The notes beneath the pieces are model-generated. The model ran no database searches, was not told the DNA's origin, and saw only the letters and a program-made list of their open reading frames with translations. From Neisseria mucosa (GTDB taxonomy: Bacteria > Pseudomonadota > Gammaproteobacteria > Burkholderiales > Neisseriaceae), in NCBI GenBank assembly GCA_003028315.1, contig CP028150.1, positions 744,001-808,000 of the forward strand: a stretch of DNA of 64,000 nt, given 5' to 3'. Numbering within the stretch: position 1 is the first letter of the stretch; each line of letters begins with the position of its first letter. The position numbers were made by a program, and so were the translations under genes. Shown piece after piece: positions 50,561 through 59,915 of this stretch.

Positions 50561-51004
50561 ATGACCCCAATCGAAACTTTAACTGAAAAACAAGCTATTA
50601 AAGAATTGGTCGATACGTTCTCCAATTTAGCAGATATAAAAGACGTGGCAGCACAAGGCCCCTTATTTACTGAAGACGGGCATGTCACCACCTACATTGG
50701 TGGCGAACTGTTTGCCGATTTGAAAAACCGTGCGGAAATCGTGGACGTATTCACCGACTTCCTTGCCAATTTCAAACGTGTTTACCATTTAAACGGACAA
50801 CTGACCATTCACTCGCTAAGTGATAGCCGCGCCGAAGGCATCAACTATTGCCATGTGGTGTTGACCGAAGAAAAAGATGGCAAGGAAATGGTGCATAACC
50901 ATTATGTACGCTACAACGACACTTATGTTAAAGAAGACGGTAAATGGTTGATTCAACGCCGCATTGCCAACTTCATGATTAGCGATAGTGGGAGAATGGC
51001 GTAA
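50561..51004 (+). CDS. SnoaL/NTF2-like protein
   Basis: 147 aa. Starts TPIETLTEKQAIKELVDTFS, the common opening of small NTF2-like ligand-binding or isomerase proteins; FTEDGHVTTYIGGELFADLK and NHYVRYNDTYVKEDGKWLIQ complete the cone-shaped fold. It may act on or bind a small aromatic or quinone product of the adjacent oxidoreductase. Short spacing (25 bp) implies cotranscription. Confidence 0.85.
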   Translation: MTPIETLTEKQAIKELVDTFSNLADIKDVAAQGPLFTEDGHVTTYIGGELFADLKNRAEIVDVFTDFLANFKRVYHLNGQLTIHSLSDSRAEGINYCHVVLTEEKDGKEMVHNHYVRYNDTYVKEDGKWLIQRRIANFMISDSGRMA

Positions 51005-51108
51005 ATGTCAGACGGTATGGAATGATGCTGCAAACGGTCGGATGTTGCCGATAATTTGCAAATTGATGTAAGGGTATACGCACACGCCATTTCCTTGCAT
51101 TGATGGCA

Positions 51109-51798
51109 TTAAACTCCCAATTTCAGTGCATTAAGCCGTTGTTTAATGTTTCGCCAGTTTGGGAGAAGGTTATCTATATGTGCCATAAAACGGGCGTTAT
51201 GGTGGCGTTCAAGCAAGTGGGTCAGTTCGTGAACGACAACGTATTCTAAGCATTCGGGCGGTTTTTTGGCGAGTTCTAGATTCAACCAAATGCTGGCGGT
51301 GTCGGTATTACAACTCCCCCAAAGAGTTTTCATTTTTTTCACGCCGAAACGCTTAGCAGTCACCCCCATTTTTGGCTGCCATTTTGCCAGTAGTTTTGCA
51401 ATTTCTCGTTTTAACTCGTTGCGGTAAAAGGTTTCAATTACGGCAGTTTGGTTTTTAAAGTTAGTGTTGGGACGAACAAACAACTTGATTTTGCGATGCT
51501 CAACTTCAAGGCGGTGTCTACCTGTAGTTGGTAGCACTTCCAATAAATACCGCTTACCCCAAAGATAATGGCTTTCACCCGACACTATTTCACGCGTGGT
51601 TTCCCGGGCTTGGTTTTCAAATATACTCTGCTGTTTTTTAATCCACAGCAAACGGCTTGCTACCGCCATCTTCACCGCATCATCACTCATTTTAAGTGGT
51701 GCGGACACCCGAACTACACCGCTTGGTGGCAACACGCTAATATGCAGATTCTTAATTGCTTTTCTGCGTACTTCCACACTTAGATTGCCGATTTGCAT
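51109..51798 (-). CDS. YgjP-like zinc metallopeptidase of the type I R-M operon
   Basis: 229 aa. Zinc-peptidase motif HELTHLLERHHNARF (HExxH with third His) near residue 190; KRFGVKKMKTLWGSCNTDT is the YgjP (DUF45) signature. The start overlaps nearly with the hsdR stop (1 nt apart), so it is the fourth gene of hsdM-hsdS-hsdR. YgjP-like genes are often found with type I systems; their role there is not known, and control of HsdR stability is a guess. Confidence 0.9.
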   Translation of the reverse strand: MQIGNLSVEVRRKAIKNLHISVLPPSGVVRVSAPLKMSDDAVKMAVASRLLWIKKQQSIFENQARETTREIVSGESHYLWGKRYLLEVLPTTGRHRLEVEHRKIKLFVRPNTNFKNQTAVIETFYRNELKREIAKLLAKWQPKMGVTAKRFGVKKMKTLWGSCNTDTASIWLNLELAKKPPECLEYVVVHELTHLLERHHNARFMAHIDNLLPNWRNIKQRLNALKLGV

Positions 51799-51799
51799 A

Positions 51800-54700
51800 T
51801 TAGGCTCCGTATTCCGTCTGTTTGATAATCAGTTCAAACACTTCATCAATATCCAACCCTTTTTCATCGGTAAGCGGCTTGAGTTGAGCTCTCAGGCGTT
51901 TTTGCTTCATTTTGTTGGTGAGATAACCGTCCTGTTTGTTTGTTTGAATAGCGTGATCCAGGCTTAGCACCCAATCAGTATCTTGGCTAAAATTGTCAAA
52001 AATTGCCTGTTTGCCCGGTGTGTTGATTTCTTTCGGGTAATTGCTGCCCTGCGGTCGTTTTACCTGCTCGGCAAGGCGTGCCATTTCTTCTAGATACTTC
52101 TTATAGTCAACGACTTCCTGTTTACGCTGTTCGATCAATTCGTCCAGCAACACTGACATTTTCTCAAAATATTTAGGATTGGTCGGGTTTTCATCCACAA
52201 TGGTTTTGCGGATATTATTCTCGATAGTTTCCGCCATACTTTTTTTATCTTTAAGTTCTTCGGGCAAATCTTCCACTATATCCGCGCCACGGCTGACCAG
52301 CAAATCCAACAACCCCACATTGTCAAAAGTATCTAGCCGTTCGCTGTCTTCGGCACGCACATATTGGTTGATTAAATAACGCATATCCGCATCAACTGTT
52401 TTGAAATCCACATAATCGCCGCTGGCAATTTTCAATTCGTCCCGCAAGTCAGTGATATTTTTTACCCGCTTGTGCCATTCTTCAGCTTGGATTTTATTGT
52501 AACCGGCTTCGACCAATTCATTAGCAATCGCCCCATAGGCGCGAATTAATTTTGCTGCCGCCCGATAAAACGCCAAACGTTTGCTTTGGTATTCAGTTTG
52601 CAGGTTGGTTTTATCGTCTGCGCCGCAAAAATAGGCTTTGTACTCGGGGAAGGTTTTCGGAGCTAGCACGTTTTCCGTCATCATCTGCACCGCTTCCCAA
52701 GCCGTTTCCAAATCTTCTTTTGCCGTACTTAAGCGATCTTTAATCAGCCCCTCCACATCAGATGGCTCATAGCCTTCAAAGGCTTCTTGGGTGAAATCTT
52801 TAAACGCCTTTTCTAAGGACTTGAACAAATCCCGATAATCCACCACATAGCCGTAAGTTTTCGATTCGCCGTCCAAACGGTTCACCCGACAAATAGCTTG
52901 GAAAAGGTTATGGTCTGCCATTTTTTTGTCGATATAGAGATAAGTCGCCGAAGGCGCATCAAAACCTGTTAAAAGTTTGTCCACCACAATCAGCAGCTTC
53001 ATTTGTGCAGGCTGCTCGATAAAGCGTTTTTTTACATCAGTTTCAAACTGTTCCGCCAATGCTGCTGCTTTTTCTTCGCCCTCCCGATAATAATCGGCAA
53101 TCATCTTGCGATAGATACTGTATTTAAACAGCTCTTCATTTTGCGCTTGAGCGGAAACCGCATTTTTGGCAGCCTGAGCATCAGGTTTGTAGCTGGTTAC
53201 AATCGCTACCTTGTTTTTCAAGCCGCTTTGGGTAAACAACTCATAGCATTGGCACGCCTGATAGACGCTGGCGCAGACCAAAATCGCATTGCCGCTGCCG
53301 TCTGAAAGTCGTGGCTTGGTTTCCATATCCAGCAAAATATCGTCCACGATTTTTTCCAAGCGGTTTTTAGACGACAACAATTTCTGCATTGTCCCCCAGC
53401 GTTGTTTGAGTTGGTTTTTGGCGATGTCGGTCATACCACGCGTTTTTACATCAAACCAATCATCGACCCGTTTGTGGGAAGACAGCGACTGCTCAATATC
53501 TCGCGCTTCGTAAAGCAGGTCTAACACCACACCGTCCTTAACCGCTTCGTTAAATTTATAGGTGTGGATAAAACCGCCGAATACTTCTACTGACTGTTTT
53601 TTGTCCGTTTTCAGAAGTGGCGTGCCTGTAAAACCAACAAATATTGCATCAGGCAATAGGGATTTCATCGCTTCATGCAGTTTGCCCGATTGGGTGCGGT
53701 GGCATTCATCCACAAACACAACAATCTTGCCCTTGGGCGAAAAACCGCCTTTTGCCGTACGAATATCGTTTAAAAAATCGTTCAATTCTGCATCGTTTTC
53801 TACCTCTGCCTCCTCTCGACTGCCGAATTTATGCACTAGCGAACAAATCAGCGAATGCTCATTTTCATTTAAAACGTTGAGCAAATCCTTGCTGCTTTTG
53901 GTTCGGTAGATTTCATTTTGCGTGTGGTCGAACACCTTTTTTATCTGCTCGTCCAGCTCCGTACGATCGGTAATAATCAGCACCCGATGATTGTCGCCCT
54001 GCTCCAAAATCCACTGCGCCAGCCAAACCATCGTCAGGCTTTTGCCGCTGCCTTGCGTATGCCAAATAATACCGCCTTGACGCTGCTTTAATCTCGCCTG
54101 CGCCGCCTTAATGCCGAAATACTGATTAGGGCGGCAGGTTTTTTTTGCACCGTTATCAAACACCATAAAATCGTGCAATATTTCCAGCAAGCGGCTTTTT
54201 TCGCACATACAGCACAAATCAGCATCCAAATCACCCAAATTATCGGGCTCACCGTCTTCTTTCCACTTCAGATAATACTTTTCGGGCGTTTCAATCACGC
54301 CGTAGCGCAAGCCTTCGCTGTCGTTCCCTGCAAACAAAAGCTGCACAGTGGTAAAAAATGCCTCACAAAATTCCCGCTGCTGATTGGCGATATTTTGTCT
54401 TATCCCTTCAGAAACCGACACCGAAGAGCGTTTCAACTCCAACACCGCCACCGCAATACCGTTAAGATACAACACCACATCAGGGCGTTTATCGTATTGC
54501 GAGCCTGGAATGCTCACTTCTTCAGCAATGGCAAAATCATTATTTTGCGGATTTTCCCAATCCACCAGCCACACCGTCTGCGTCTGTTCGCTGACTCCCG
54601 TTTTTACTTTTGCACCATAACGCAAAAGCTGATAAATATCACCGTTGGCATCATAAAGCCGTCTGCCGCCACCCAAATGATTCAAACTTTGCAGCGATTT

Positions 54701-54889
54701 GACCGCACTTTGGGCGAGCGCATCCGAGACACCACGTTTGGCAAGCCAGTCCAACAAATCCGCCTCACGGATATTTTTATTCGCCAAGCCTTGCAGGTTG
54801 CCCAAATAGCGGTAGCCCAGTTTTTCACAAAACAACGCCACCACACGGTTTTGCGTGGTGCGTTCCGATTGTCCGATGTTGATGGTCAT
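51800..54889 (-). CDS. hsdR: type I restriction endonuclease subunit HsdR
   Basis: 1029 aa. N-terminal nuclease domain with the D-x(n)-ExK signature (QYDKRPDVVLYLNGIAVAVL then ELKRS), helicase Walker A HTQGSGKSLTMVWLA, box II VDECHRTQSG and TDRTELDEQIKKVF, and a long C-terminal helical region. It translocates and cuts DNA that lacks the methylation set by HsdM/HsdS. Start 54889 has AAGGAAG upstream. A Haemophilus USS (ACCGCACTT at 54702-54710) lies near the 5' end. Reading frame is intact. Confidence 0.95.
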   Translation of the reverse strand: MTINIGQSERTTQNRVVALFCEKLGYRYLGNLQGLANKNIREADLLDWLAKRGVSDALAQSAVKSLQSLNHLGGGRRLYDANGDIYQLLRYGAKVKTGVSEQTQTVWLVDWENPQNNDFAIAEEVSIPGSQYDKRPDVVLYLNGIAVAVLELKRSSVSVSEGIRQNIANQQREFCEAFFTTVQLLFAGNDSEGLRYGVIETPEKYYLKWKEDGEPDNLGDLDADLCCMCEKSRLLEILHDFMVFDNGAKKTCRPNQYFGIKAAQARLKQRQGGIIWHTQGSGKSLTMVWLAQWILEQGDNHRVLIITDRTELDEQIKKVFDHTQNEIYRTKSSKDLLNVLNENEHSLICSLVHKFGSREEAEVENDAELNDFLNDIRTAKGGFSPKGKIVVFVDECHRTQSGKLHEAMKSLLPDAIFVGFTGTPLLKTDKKQSVEVFGGFIHTYKFNEAVKDGVVLDLLYEARDIEQSLSSHKRVDDWFDVKTRGMTDIAKNQLKQRWGTMQKLLSSKNRLEKIVDDILLDMETKPRLSDGSGNAILVCASVYQACQCYELFTQSGLKNKVAIVTSYKPDAQAAKNAVSAQAQNEELFKYSIYRKMIADYYREGEEKAAALAEQFETDVKKRFIEQPAQMKLLIVVDKLLTGFDAPSATYLYIDKKMADHNLFQAICRVNRLDGESKTYGYVVDYRDLFKSLEKAFKDFTQEAFEGYEPSDVEGLIKDRLSTAKEDLETAWEAVQMMTENVLAPKTFPEYKAYFCGADDKTNLQTEYQSKRLAFYRAAAKLIRAYGAIANELVEAGYNKIQAEEWHKRVKNITDLRDELKIASGDYVDFKTVDADMRYLINQYVRAEDSERLDTFDNVGLLDLLVSRGADIVEDLPEELKDKKSMAETIENNIRKTIVDENPTNPKYFEKMSVLLDELIEQRKQEVVDYKKYLEEMARLAEQVKRPQGSNYPKEINTPGKQAIFDNFSQDTDWVLSLDHAIQTNKQDGYLTNKMKQKRLRAQLKPLTDEKGLDIDEVFELIIKQTEYGA

Positions 54890-54906
54890 AGTTTCTTCCT
54901 TAAATT

Positions 54907-56184
54907 TTATTCTAGTGGCAGGCGGATTTTTCCTGTGAGCAATGTCTGCATCATGCCTTGTTTGAGCGACTGCGTTTTTTTCAGACGGCATTCTAACGAC
55001 TCGATTTCTGCGTCCATATCGCTTAACAGTTGGGCGATGGCGGTTTGTTCTGGTTTTGGTGGTGCAATCACTAGAAATGTTGAAAATAACGCCTTAGAAA
55101 TGATTAGGGTTGCTGTTATTCCTGCTAAACTTTTTAATGCTGGTTTTGTGTTCTCAAAATAGTAATATAAAAAATTAACATCGAATGATATTGATGGAAT
55201 AATGGCGTTAATTTGTTGATTACAAGCACCATTTACCTTCAAAACAGCGTTTTTCCCAATGCTTGCGATACAAGTAACTAACAGCGTATCTTTCGGTAGC
55301 TTTCTAATAGAATTTAAACCTTGTTTAGTTATTTGCCGTTCACTAGAATATATATCCTTACTTTCTCCAATATCAGTAGGTGTTATCCAAACAATTTCCC
55401 CGTTCCAAAGTTCAGCTTTATTCGTACTGGGCGTGCTTCCTGTAATAATTTCACCCACTTCTCCCAATTCCACCACTTCCCAATCTTCAGGCACGCAGCC
55501 CAGTTCGGTTTGACGCGTGGTTTTGGGCGAACCATCGGTGCGTTGTGCAAACTCGGGCAGACGGATTTTGCCACTAAGCAGGTTTTGCATTGCTGAGAGC
55601 TTGATTGCCTGCTTTTTGGCGATAAGCGTTTGCAGGCTGCTTATCAGCGCATCGGTGTCGCTTAATGCGGTGGCGATGGCGGTTTGTTCAGGAGTTGACG
55701 GAAGTGGGATTTTTAAATTCTTAATATCATGACTGTTAATCGCTGGATAATTTGAACCGACAACAACAAGGTTTATTTGGCTGTTTATTATGTTCGCAAA
55801 TAAATGGTGATACAAATAAGGCATATTTAACTTATTTGTTCCTCGCACAACACTGAATCCTGTTGAGCAAATTAAATCACGCACTTCATTTTTTACATAA
55901 TAATGCGACATTAGATTAGGACGAACAGTAGAAATTAATACATCATTTTTTCGCACAACCCTTCTTGCTCTTGAAGGCGCATCTTTAAATTTGTATTTTT
56001 CAGTATTCAATAAGTGTCCGTTATCAATTTGTTCTAAGGAAATATAGTCAAATTCATAATCTGAATCAGTGTTAGATGTTAAATTCTCCGTATCTATATC
56101 ACAAACTTTCCCCAATTCCACAACATCCCAATCCTGCGGAATCATTCCCAACTCGCTCGTCTTATAGTCTGTTTGTGTTGCCAT
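54907..56184 (-). CDS. hsdS: type I specificity subunit HsdS, two target-recognition domains
   Basis: 425 aa. Two half-subunits, each starting with (I/V)P-x-DW-x-VVELG and ending with a conserved helix and KIRLPE/KIRLPL: PEQTAIATALSDTDALISSL...LLSGKIRLPE and PEQTAIAQLLSDMDAEIESL...LLTGKIRLPLE. The two TRDs between them differ, so a bipartite target is expected. An AT-type DUS (TTCAGACGGCAT, about 54987) is inside the C-terminal half. 17 bp before hsdR and 1 bp after hsdM. Confidence 0.95.
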   Translation of the reverse strand: MATQTDYKTSELGMIPQDWDVVELGKVCDIDTENLTSNTDSDYEFDYISLEQIDNGHLLNTEKYKFKDAPSRARRVVRKNDVLISTVRPNLMSHYYVKNEVRDLICSTGFSVVRGTNKLNMPYLYHHLFANIINSQINLVVVGSNYPAINSHDIKNLKIPLPSTPEQTAIATALSDTDALISSLQTLIAKKQAIKLSAMQNLLSGKIRLPEFAQRTDGSPKTTRQTELGCVPEDWEVVELGEVGEIITGSTPSTNKAELWNGEIVWITPTDIGESKDIYSSERQITKQGLNSIRKLPKDTLLVTCIASIGKNAVLKVNGACNQQINAIIPSISFDVNFLYYYFENTKPALKSLAGITATLIISKALFSTFLVIAPPKPEQTAIAQLLSDMDAEIESLECRLKKTQSLKQGMMQTLLTGKIRLPLE

Positions 56185-56185
56185 T

Positions 56186-58675
56186 TCAGCCTCCAAAGCC
56201 CATATTTTTGAGGTGGGCATCCACTTTGCGTTGCCATATTTCTACTTCTTGGGCAAGCTCAGCCATCGGGCTACGGTAACGGTCTTCCAGCGTGTTCAAG
56301 CGGCTGATAAGCTGTTGAATCGCATTTTCCAAATGGTTTTCGATTCGGCTTTGCAGCGTGGCAAGCCATTTGTCTTTGACGACAAGCTGCTTGATTTCCT
56401 CTTCGGAAAGCTGGCCAAATTGTTTGAAAATAGCAAGGTTTAGGGCTTCACTTTGGGTTTTGACCACATCTTTGGCGGTTTTTTCCTGCGTCATCAATGT
56501 TTGGGCAGTTTGCAAAATAGCTCGTTCGTCTTCTTCTATGTCATCTTCTTCTAATACTGCCTTCAACAGTTTGGCGGAAAGTTTGCCTTTTGCGTCCAGC
56601 ACGTCATTAAGTACGCCTTCTTCGCCGCCGTGTTCTTCCAAATGGCTTTCCAATTCTTGGCTAAGGCGCTCCAGCTCGCTTTGTTTTTCTTCCAGCTTAG
56701 CAAGGTCGTCTGAAAAATAGCGGCGTGCGACCAATTCGGGCGCGATGACTTCGCTGCGATATTTTTTACTAATGCGTTTGGTTTTAGCTTTGCTTTTTTT
56801 GTCGGTTTCAGTTTCCTCAAAGACGACGGTCAAGTTGGCGACTTCATCGCTTTCTTTGGTGATTTCTGCCAAATCCTTGACCGCTAGCCAACCGTCTTGG
56901 GCAATGAAATAAACATCGTCTTGCAGGTTTTCCGCCCAGTAGTCCATCAGGATTTGGTAGAAATCATATTCTTCAATCAAGCTGCTTGGTTTGAACGCGT
57001 TCAACAGGCTTTCGCTCCATTGCTGGATAAGCTTGCTTGATCGGCTGCCTGGCTGGATGGCAGCAAGGTCGTTTTGAGTGTGCCACGCGGCAAATTTGGC
57101 TAAATGCTCAGCTTTGAAGGCAGCGTAATCGGGGTGCGCCAAAATATGGGCTTTGATTTGGCTGCTTTCGATTTTGGCAATGAAGCGTCCTTCTTGTTCG
57201 TCAAACAACTCGTTTTTCAGACGACCTAAGACTTGCCAATAGGCTTCCAGCGCATCCATATCATATTCGGGAATGCCGCCGTAAAGGTGCGCGGCAAGGT
57301 CTTGCAGGTCTTCAACTTCTCCGTTATCTATATAGCGAGGCAGGTTAAGGTTGTAATCTTGGGCGGCAATTTCACTTAAATGCACCATGCGGCTGTAATG
57401 GGCGATTTCTTCCTGTTTTGTGAAGGTGTCGATGATTTTATGAATGTCTTGTTCGCGCAGACGGTTTTTATTGCCGTCTTTAATAAAGCCGCGCGATGCG
57501 TCAATCATAAACACGCTGCCGCCACTGATGACTTGCCGTGAACCATCTTCGGCAAACTGGGCAGTTTGGGCGTGTTCTTTGTCGATCACGATGATACAGG
57601 CGGGTATGCCCGTGCCGTAAAACAGGTTGGCAGGCAGCCCGATAATGCCTTTGATGAGACCAAGGTTGAGCAATTCGGTACGGATACGCGCTTCGGCATT
57701 GCCGCGAAACAGCACGCCGTGCGGCAGAATAATCGCACCTTTGCCACTTGGTTTCAGGCTTTTGAGCAAATGCAGCAAAAAGGCGTAATCGCCGTTTTTC
57801 TCAGGCGGTATGCCGTAACTGAATCGCTCAAAAGGGTCATCAGCCGGCGTGATGCCGCTCGTCCAGTTCTTGCTGGAAAAAGGCGGATTGGCAACGGCAA
57901 AATCAAAGGTCTTAAGCCCACCTCTTTCATCACGGAAAGACGGATCGGATAAGGTATTCCCGGTATTGATTTCGGCGGTTTCGTTGTTATGCAAAATCAT
58001 ATTCATCCGGGCAAGGGATGCGGTCGCCACATCTTTTTCTTGACCGTATAGGCTGATTTGGTTGTTGGCTTGCGCAGCAGCTTTGAGCAACAGCGAACCC
58101 GAGCCACAAGTCGGGTCGTAAACACTGGTACTGGACGGGCAATCTGCGCTGATTCCGATAATCTTAGCCATAATGCGCGAGACTTCGGCAGGCGTGTAAA
58201 ACTGCCCTTTGGATTTACCCGATTCGGTCGCAAAATGGCGCATCAAGTATTCGTAGGCATCACCTAATAAATCGTCATCTTCGGCTTGGTTAGAGGAAAG
58301 GTTAAGCTTTTCAAAAATGCCGACCAGTTTGCTCAAACGGTCGATCATCTCCTTACCTTTACCCAGTTTGTCTTCGTCGTTGAAGTCGGCAACGTCGATC
58401 ACGCCTTTTAAGTCGTTAGCTTCGGCAATTTGGGCGATGATCTTATTCAACCGGTCGCCAATGTCAGCGGTATTTTTGAGATTAACGATGTCGTCAAAAG
58501 TCGCCCCGGCGGGTAGCTCAATCATGCCGCCGCCGTGTTTGTGTTTGTCGGAAACGTATTTTAAAAACAATAGGGTAAGGACATAGTCTTTATAAAGACT
58601 CGCATCCATACCGCCGCGCAATTCGTCACAGCCAGCCCAAAGTGATGCGTAAAGCTGATTTTTTTTGATTGCCAT
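56186..58675 (-). CDS. hsdM: type I modification subunit HsdM
   Basis: 829 aa. HsdM_N (LYASLWAGCDELRGGMDASL) leads to an N6-adenine methylase with SAM motif VYDPTCGSGSLLLKAAA and catalytic NPPF in VANPPFSSKNW. The C-terminal 250 residues are a charged coiled coil (LEEKQSELERLSQELESHLE). The unusual length (other HsdM about 500-550) is due to this tail plus a middle acidic part. Two mucosa-type DUS (about 56703 and 57213) lie in the coding sequence, showing adaptation to a neisserial host. First gene of the operon. Confidence 0.95.
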   Translation of the reverse strand: MAIKKNQLYASLWAGCDELRGGMDASLYKDYVLTLLFLKYVSDKHKHGGGMIELPAGATFDDIVNLKNTADIGDRLNKIIAQIAEANDLKGVIDVADFNDEDKLGKGKEMIDRLSKLVGIFEKLNLSSNQAEDDDLLGDAYEYLMRHFATESGKSKGQFYTPAEVSRIMAKIIGISADCPSSTSVYDPTCGSGSLLLKAAAQANNQISLYGQEKDVATASLARMNMILHNNETAEINTGNTLSDPSFRDERGGLKTFDFAVANPPFSSKNWTSGITPADDPFERFSYGIPPEKNGDYAFLLHLLKSLKPSGKGAIILPHGVLFRGNAEARIRTELLNLGLIKGIIGLPANLFYGTGIPACIIVIDKEHAQTAQFAEDGSRQVISGGSVFMIDASRGFIKDGNKNRLREQDIHKIIDTFTKQEEIAHYSRMVHLSEIAAQDYNLNLPRYIDNGEVEDLQDLAAHLYGGIPEYDMDALEAYWQVLGRLKNELFDEQEGRFIAKIESSQIKAHILAHPDYAAFKAEHLAKFAAWHTQNDLAAIQPGSRSSKLIQQWSESLLNAFKPSSLIEEYDFYQILMDYWAENLQDDVYFIAQDGWLAVKDLAEITKESDEVANLTVVFEETETDKKSKAKTKRISKKYRSEVIAPELVARRYFSDDLAKLEEKQSELERLSQELESHLEEHGGEEGVLNDVLDAKGKLSAKLLKAVLEEDDIEEDERAILQTAQTLMTQEKTAKDVVKTQSEALNLAIFKQFGQLSEEEIKQLVVKDKWLATLQSRIENHLENAIQQLISRLNTLEDRYRSPMAELAQEVEIWQRKVDAHLKNMGFGG

Positions 58676-58762
58676 AAGATTATGTTTGGTAAATGAAAAT
58701 TATAGGAATTTTAACATAAAAACAGAATAGTTTTTTAAGTTTTGTAAATATCTTGTAATTGA

Positions 58763-58869
58763 ATTGCTGAATTTAATTCATGACATCATCAATCTATCCC
58801 TAATTTATCGCAATAAAAATGCGATCTAAAATGACCGCACTTTTACGAGAACAAACGGGAGACAACATT
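58763..58869 (+). promoter_or_regulatory. duplicate of the USS-bearing control region
   Basis: GAATTTAATTCATGACATCA, CCTAATTTATCGCAATAAAA and ATGACCGCACTT (USS 58834-58842) repeat the region 49857-49935. It leads into the aldo/keto reductase gene with a GGGAGAC-type RBS. Confidence 0.7.
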
Positions 58870-59718
58870 ATGCAAAACATCACATTAAACAACGGCGTAA
58901 AAATTCCTGCGCTCGGTTTCGGCGTATTCCAAATTCCGCCCGCAGAAACCGAACAAGCCGTGATTGACGCCATCAAAGCAGGCTATCGTCACATCGACAC
59001 CGCGCAGGTTTATATAAATGAAACCGAAGTCGGTTTGGGGATTAAAAACAGCGGCGTGGCACGCGAAGAATTGTTCGTTACCACCAAAATTTGGGTGGAA
59101 AATTTAGGCTACGAAGCCGCCAAAGCCTCGCTGGATCGTTCATTGGGTCGTCTGAATTTGGATTACATCGATATGGTGCTGATTCATCAGCCTTACGGCG
59201 ACAGTTACGGCACATGGCGCGCGCTGGAAGAATATCAGGCAGCCGGCAAAATCCACACCATCGGCGTGAGCAATTTTTCGCCCGTACGCGCGGTGGATTT
59301 GGGGCTGTTCAATAAAGTGATGCCGCAGGCTAATCAGATTGAAATCAATCCGTTCCAACAAAAAAACGAAGCCGTTGCCGCTTTGCAGGCTGAAGGCATC
59401 GCCGTGGAAGCATGGGCACCGTTTGCCGAAGGCAAAAACGATATTTTCCACAACCCCGTGTTAAGCAAAATCGGTGCGAAATACGGCAAATCGGTAGCGC
59501 AAGTTATTACCCGCTGGCTGGTGGAACGCGATATCGTAGTGTTGGCAAAATCAACCAAACCCGAACGCATGGCGGAGAACTTGAATGTCTTTGACTTTGC
59601 CCTCAGCGATGAAGACAAAGCAGAAATTGCCAAACTGGACGGCACGTTCGACGCCATCGTCAATCACGACACGGTGGATAATTTGAAACGCATCGCCGCG
59701 TGGAAAATGGGTGTGTAA
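58870..59718 (+). CDS. aldo/keto reductase
   Basis: 282-aa NADPH-dependent reductase of the DkgA type. AGYRHIDTAQVYINETEVGL holds the catalytic Asp-Tyr pair, LFVTTKIWVENLGYE the Lys, and DMVLIHQPYGD the His; the C-terminal VLAKSTKPERMAENLNVFDF binds the cofactor. Start 58870 is chosen because it begins QNITLNNGVKIPALGFGVFQ like other members. A DUS variant is translated as LGRLNLDY. Part of the redox gene set shared with 49954-51004. Confidence 0.93.
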   Translation: MQNITLNNGVKIPALGFGVFQIPPAETEQAVIDAIKAGYRHIDTAQVYINETEVGLGIKNSGVAREELFVTTKIWVENLGYEAAKASLDRSLGRLNLDYIDMVLIHQPYGDSYGTWRALEEYQAAGKIHTIGVSNFSPVRAVDLGLFNKVMPQANQIEINPFQQKNEAVAALQAEGIAVEAWAPFAEGKNDIFHNPVLSKIGAKYGKSVAQVITRWLVERDIVVLAKSTKPERMAENLNVFDFALSDEDKAEIAKLDGTFDAIVNHDTVDNLKRIAAWKMGV

Positions 59719-59915
59719 CCGTTAAACAAGGTGTGCTCCGGCACACCTTACTTTTTCTCTAAACATTTCAGACGACCTATTTTTGAATTTTTTAACAAAG
59801 CCAAAGAGTATTTCATCATTTCCTATTTGGAAAATATGTTGTTCATGAAGTGAGATTTATTGCTTAATCATTTATCCGTACAATCCGCCTCATCAAATAT
59901 TTTAAGGAGGCAGTG

